Shown here piece after piece: positions 33,672 through 35,160 of a stretch of 35,160 bases of DNA. This DNA is from Alphaproteobacteria bacterium (GTDB lineage Bacteria > Pseudomonadota > Alphaproteobacteria > Ferrovibrionales > Ferrovibrionaceae), in NCBI GenBank assembly GCA_018336035.1, contig JAGXRD010000106.1, positions 1 to 35,160 on the forward strand, given 5' to 3'. Every line of letters starts with the position of its first letter. Position 1 is the stretch's first letter. The notes under the pieces are model-generated. The model made no database searches. It worked only from the letters and a program-made list of their open reading frames with translations, and was not told the origin of the DNA. The position numbers and the translations under genes are program-made.

Positions 33672-35160
33672 GTGGCGGAAACCGGGCAAAAAATTGGAAC
33701 TGTCGGCGTGATCGGCGCGGGCGCGATGGGCCGGGGCATTGCCCAGGTCGGCATAACCGGTGGTATGGCCGTCCTGCTGTACGACGCCATGGAGGGCGCT
33801 GCCGCCAAGGCGCGCGAGGCAATCTTCGCCCAGCTCGACCAGATGGTAAGCAAGGGTCGCCTGGCCGAAGAGGCCGCCACCGCTGCCAAGGCGCGGCTCA
33901 GCGTGATCGACAGCATGGAGGCTCTGGCGCCGGCCGATCTGGTGGTTGAGGCCATCGTCGAGAATCTTGCCGTGAAGCAGGATGTCTTCCGCAAGCTGGA
34001 GGCCATCGTGAGGCCCGACTGCCTGCTGGCCTCGAATACCTCCTCGCTGCGTATCGCCAGCATTGCGGCCGCCTGCAAACACCGGTCGCGCGTTGCCGGC
34101 CTGCATTTTTTCAACCCCGTACCGCTGATGAAGCTGGTCGAGGTGATCCGCGCGCCAGGCACCAGTGATGACACTATCGCTGCACTTGTTGCTGTTGGCG
34201 AACGCATGGGCCGTCTGCCTGTCGTAGTGCAGGATAGCCCCGGCTTCCTGGTCAATCTTGGTGGCCGTGCCTATACACAGGAAGCCCTGCGAATCGTCTC
34301 CGAAGGCGTGGCCACGCCGGCCCAGGTCGATGCCGTGATGCGCGACAACTGGGGCTTCAAGATGGGGCCTTTTGAACTGATGGACCTGACCGGCATCGAC
34401 GTGAATTTCCCGGTCAGCGAGATCATTCATGAAGGCTATTTCTACGACCGCCGGCTCGCCACCTCGCCGTTGCACCAGCTGCTGAAGGAAAGCGGCCAGC
34501 TGGGCCGCAAAACCAAACAGGGTTTCTTCGCTTATGACGAGGCCGGCAAGGGCGTGGTGCCCTCCGCCGACGCCACCAGCGCGGCGGCTCCGGCCGAGAA
34601 AGTCGTGCTGGCCGATGCAGACGACGATGCCCTGGGCGAGTTGCTGCGCAGCTTCGGTTTCGAGGTCAGCGGTTTCGATGATGGCGACAGTGCCATCCTC
34701 TGCGCGCCGCTGGGTGTGGATGTCTCAACCTATGCTGCCGAGCGCAAGCTTGATCACCGCCGGCTGTTCGGCCTCGATATCGCCGGCAAGCTGGACAAGC
34801 GACTGACCCTGATGCGCGCACCGGGCGCGCGCCGCGACCTGCTGGATGGCGTGGTGGCGCGTCTGCATGGTGCTGGCCGTGCCGTCACCGCGATCACCGA
34901 CAGCCCAGGCTTCATCGGACAGCGCATTGCCGCCATGGTGGCGAATCTGGGCTGCGAGATGGCGCAGATCCGCGTCGCCACGCCGGCCGATATCGACAAG
35001 GCGATGACGCTCGGCCTGAACTATCCGTTTGGGCCGCTGGCGCTGGCTGACGCGATGGGGCTGGAAACCGTGCATACGGTATTGACGCAGCTGCAGGCGA
35101 TCACCGGTGATGACCGTTATCGCCCCAGCCTGTGGCTGCGCCGTCGTGCGCAGCTCGGCC
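33672..35160 (+). CDS. 3-hydroxyacyl-CoA dehydrogenase, PaaH-like (3-prime end missing)
   Basis: The frame from GTG 33672 is open to the window edge: 496 codons. Members with this two-domain layout are about 500 residues, so only a few residues are missing. It oxidises 3-hydroxyacyl-CoA with NAD in fatty-acid or aromatic degradation. The NAD-binding motif GVIGAGAMGRGIAQ is at about residues 12-26; LHFFNPVPLMKLVEV with catalytic His145 and DSPGFLVN follow. A 3HCDH C-terminal domain (about 190-290) and a second copy (about 400-490, DSPGFIGQRIAAM) complete the layout. CGGAGGA (33660-33666) lies just upstream of the GTG, supporting this start. It is divergent from hsp20 and no partner beta-oxidation genes are visible to its left. 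Confidence 0.93.
   Translation, partial: MAETGQKIGTVGVIGAGAMGRGIAQVGITGGMAVLLYDAMEGAAAKAREAIFAQLDQMVSKGRLAEEAATAAKARLSVIDSMEALAPADLVVEAIVENLAVKQDVFRKLEAIVRPDCLLASNTSSLRIASIAAACKHRSRVAGLHFFNPVPLMKLVEVIRAPGTSDDTIAALVAVGERMGRLPVVVQDSPGFLVNLGGRAYTQEALRIVSEGVATPAQVDAVMRDNWGFKMGPFELMDLTGIDVNFPVSEIIHEGYFYDRRLATSPLHQLLKESGQLGRKTKQGFFAYDEAGKGVVPSADATSAAAPAEKVVLADADDDALGELLRSFGFEVSGFDDGDSAILCAPLGVDVSTYAAERKLDHRRLFGLDIAGKLDKRLTLMRAPGARRDLLDGVVARLHGAGRAVTAITDSPGFIGQRIAAMVANLGCEMAQIRVATPADIDKAMTLGLNYPFGPLALADAMGLETVHTVLTQLQAITGDDRYRPSLWLRRRAQLG

Overview
The window is G+C-rich, densely coded DNA, most likely chromosomal and from an alphaproteobacterium of the Rhodospirillales type. The best evidence is the right-hand block, where ribonuclease D, KdsD, LptC, LptA, LptB, RpoN, HPF, PtsN, a DUF1150 protein and an Hsp20 protein occur in the order familiar from alphaproteobacteria. 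I see no phage genes, insertion sequences, CRISPR arrays or rRNA genes. The only RNA gene I can place is tRNA-Leu(CAG) at 25337-25423.

Layout, left to right. 100-1814: an RlmI-like rRNA methyltransferase and a cysteine-rich lipoprotein, ending in a long palindromic repeat. 1924-5141: a probable amino-acid module, with an EamA exporter, a VOC protein and a PLP aminotransferase on the minus strand, divergent from an Lrp/AsnC regulator. 5323-9764: two consecutive membrane proteins with GH17 domains, the first also carrying a processive GT2 domain, which look like a beta-glucan synthase and its glucan-remodelling partner. 9769-12911: a TAXI-type TRAP transporter (binding protein plus fused permease). 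13136-14044: a second EamA transporter. 14041-25156: a catabolic island. A GntR/FCD regulator heads a compact minus-strand operon with a DctP-DctQ-DctM TRAP transporter, an SMP-30 lactonase, a cupin and an acetoacetyl-CoA synthetase. Divergent from it are a cyclase-family hydrolase and a fumarylacetoacetate-hydrolase-family protein, which converge on an SMP-30 lactonase and an FAD-dependent oxidoreductase. 25337-32774: tRNA-Leu, then the RNase D, LPS-transport and nitrogen-PTS block with a beta-carbonic anhydrase between rpoN and hpf. 32803-33539: the DUF1150 and Hsp20 genes on the minus strand. 33672 to the right edge: an incomplete 3-hydroxyacyl-CoA dehydrogenase gene.

How the parts may work together. 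The catabolic island has the parts to import an organic acid, oxidise it to a lactone, open the ring, cleave a C-C bond in an acylpyruvate-like intermediate and activate released acetoacetate as acetoacetyl-CoA; the substrate cannot be named from sequence. The GH17/GT2 pair probably builds and branches or cyclises a periplasmic beta-glucan. The kdsD-lptCAB genes supply a KDO precursor and move LPS across the periplasm, and rpoN-hpf-ptsN link nitrogen and stationary-phase control. The strongest regulatory signals are a sigma-32-like promoter plus an RNA-thermometer-like hairpin in front of hsp20, a sigma-54-like element in front of kdsD, and a clear sigma-70 promoter in front of hpf.
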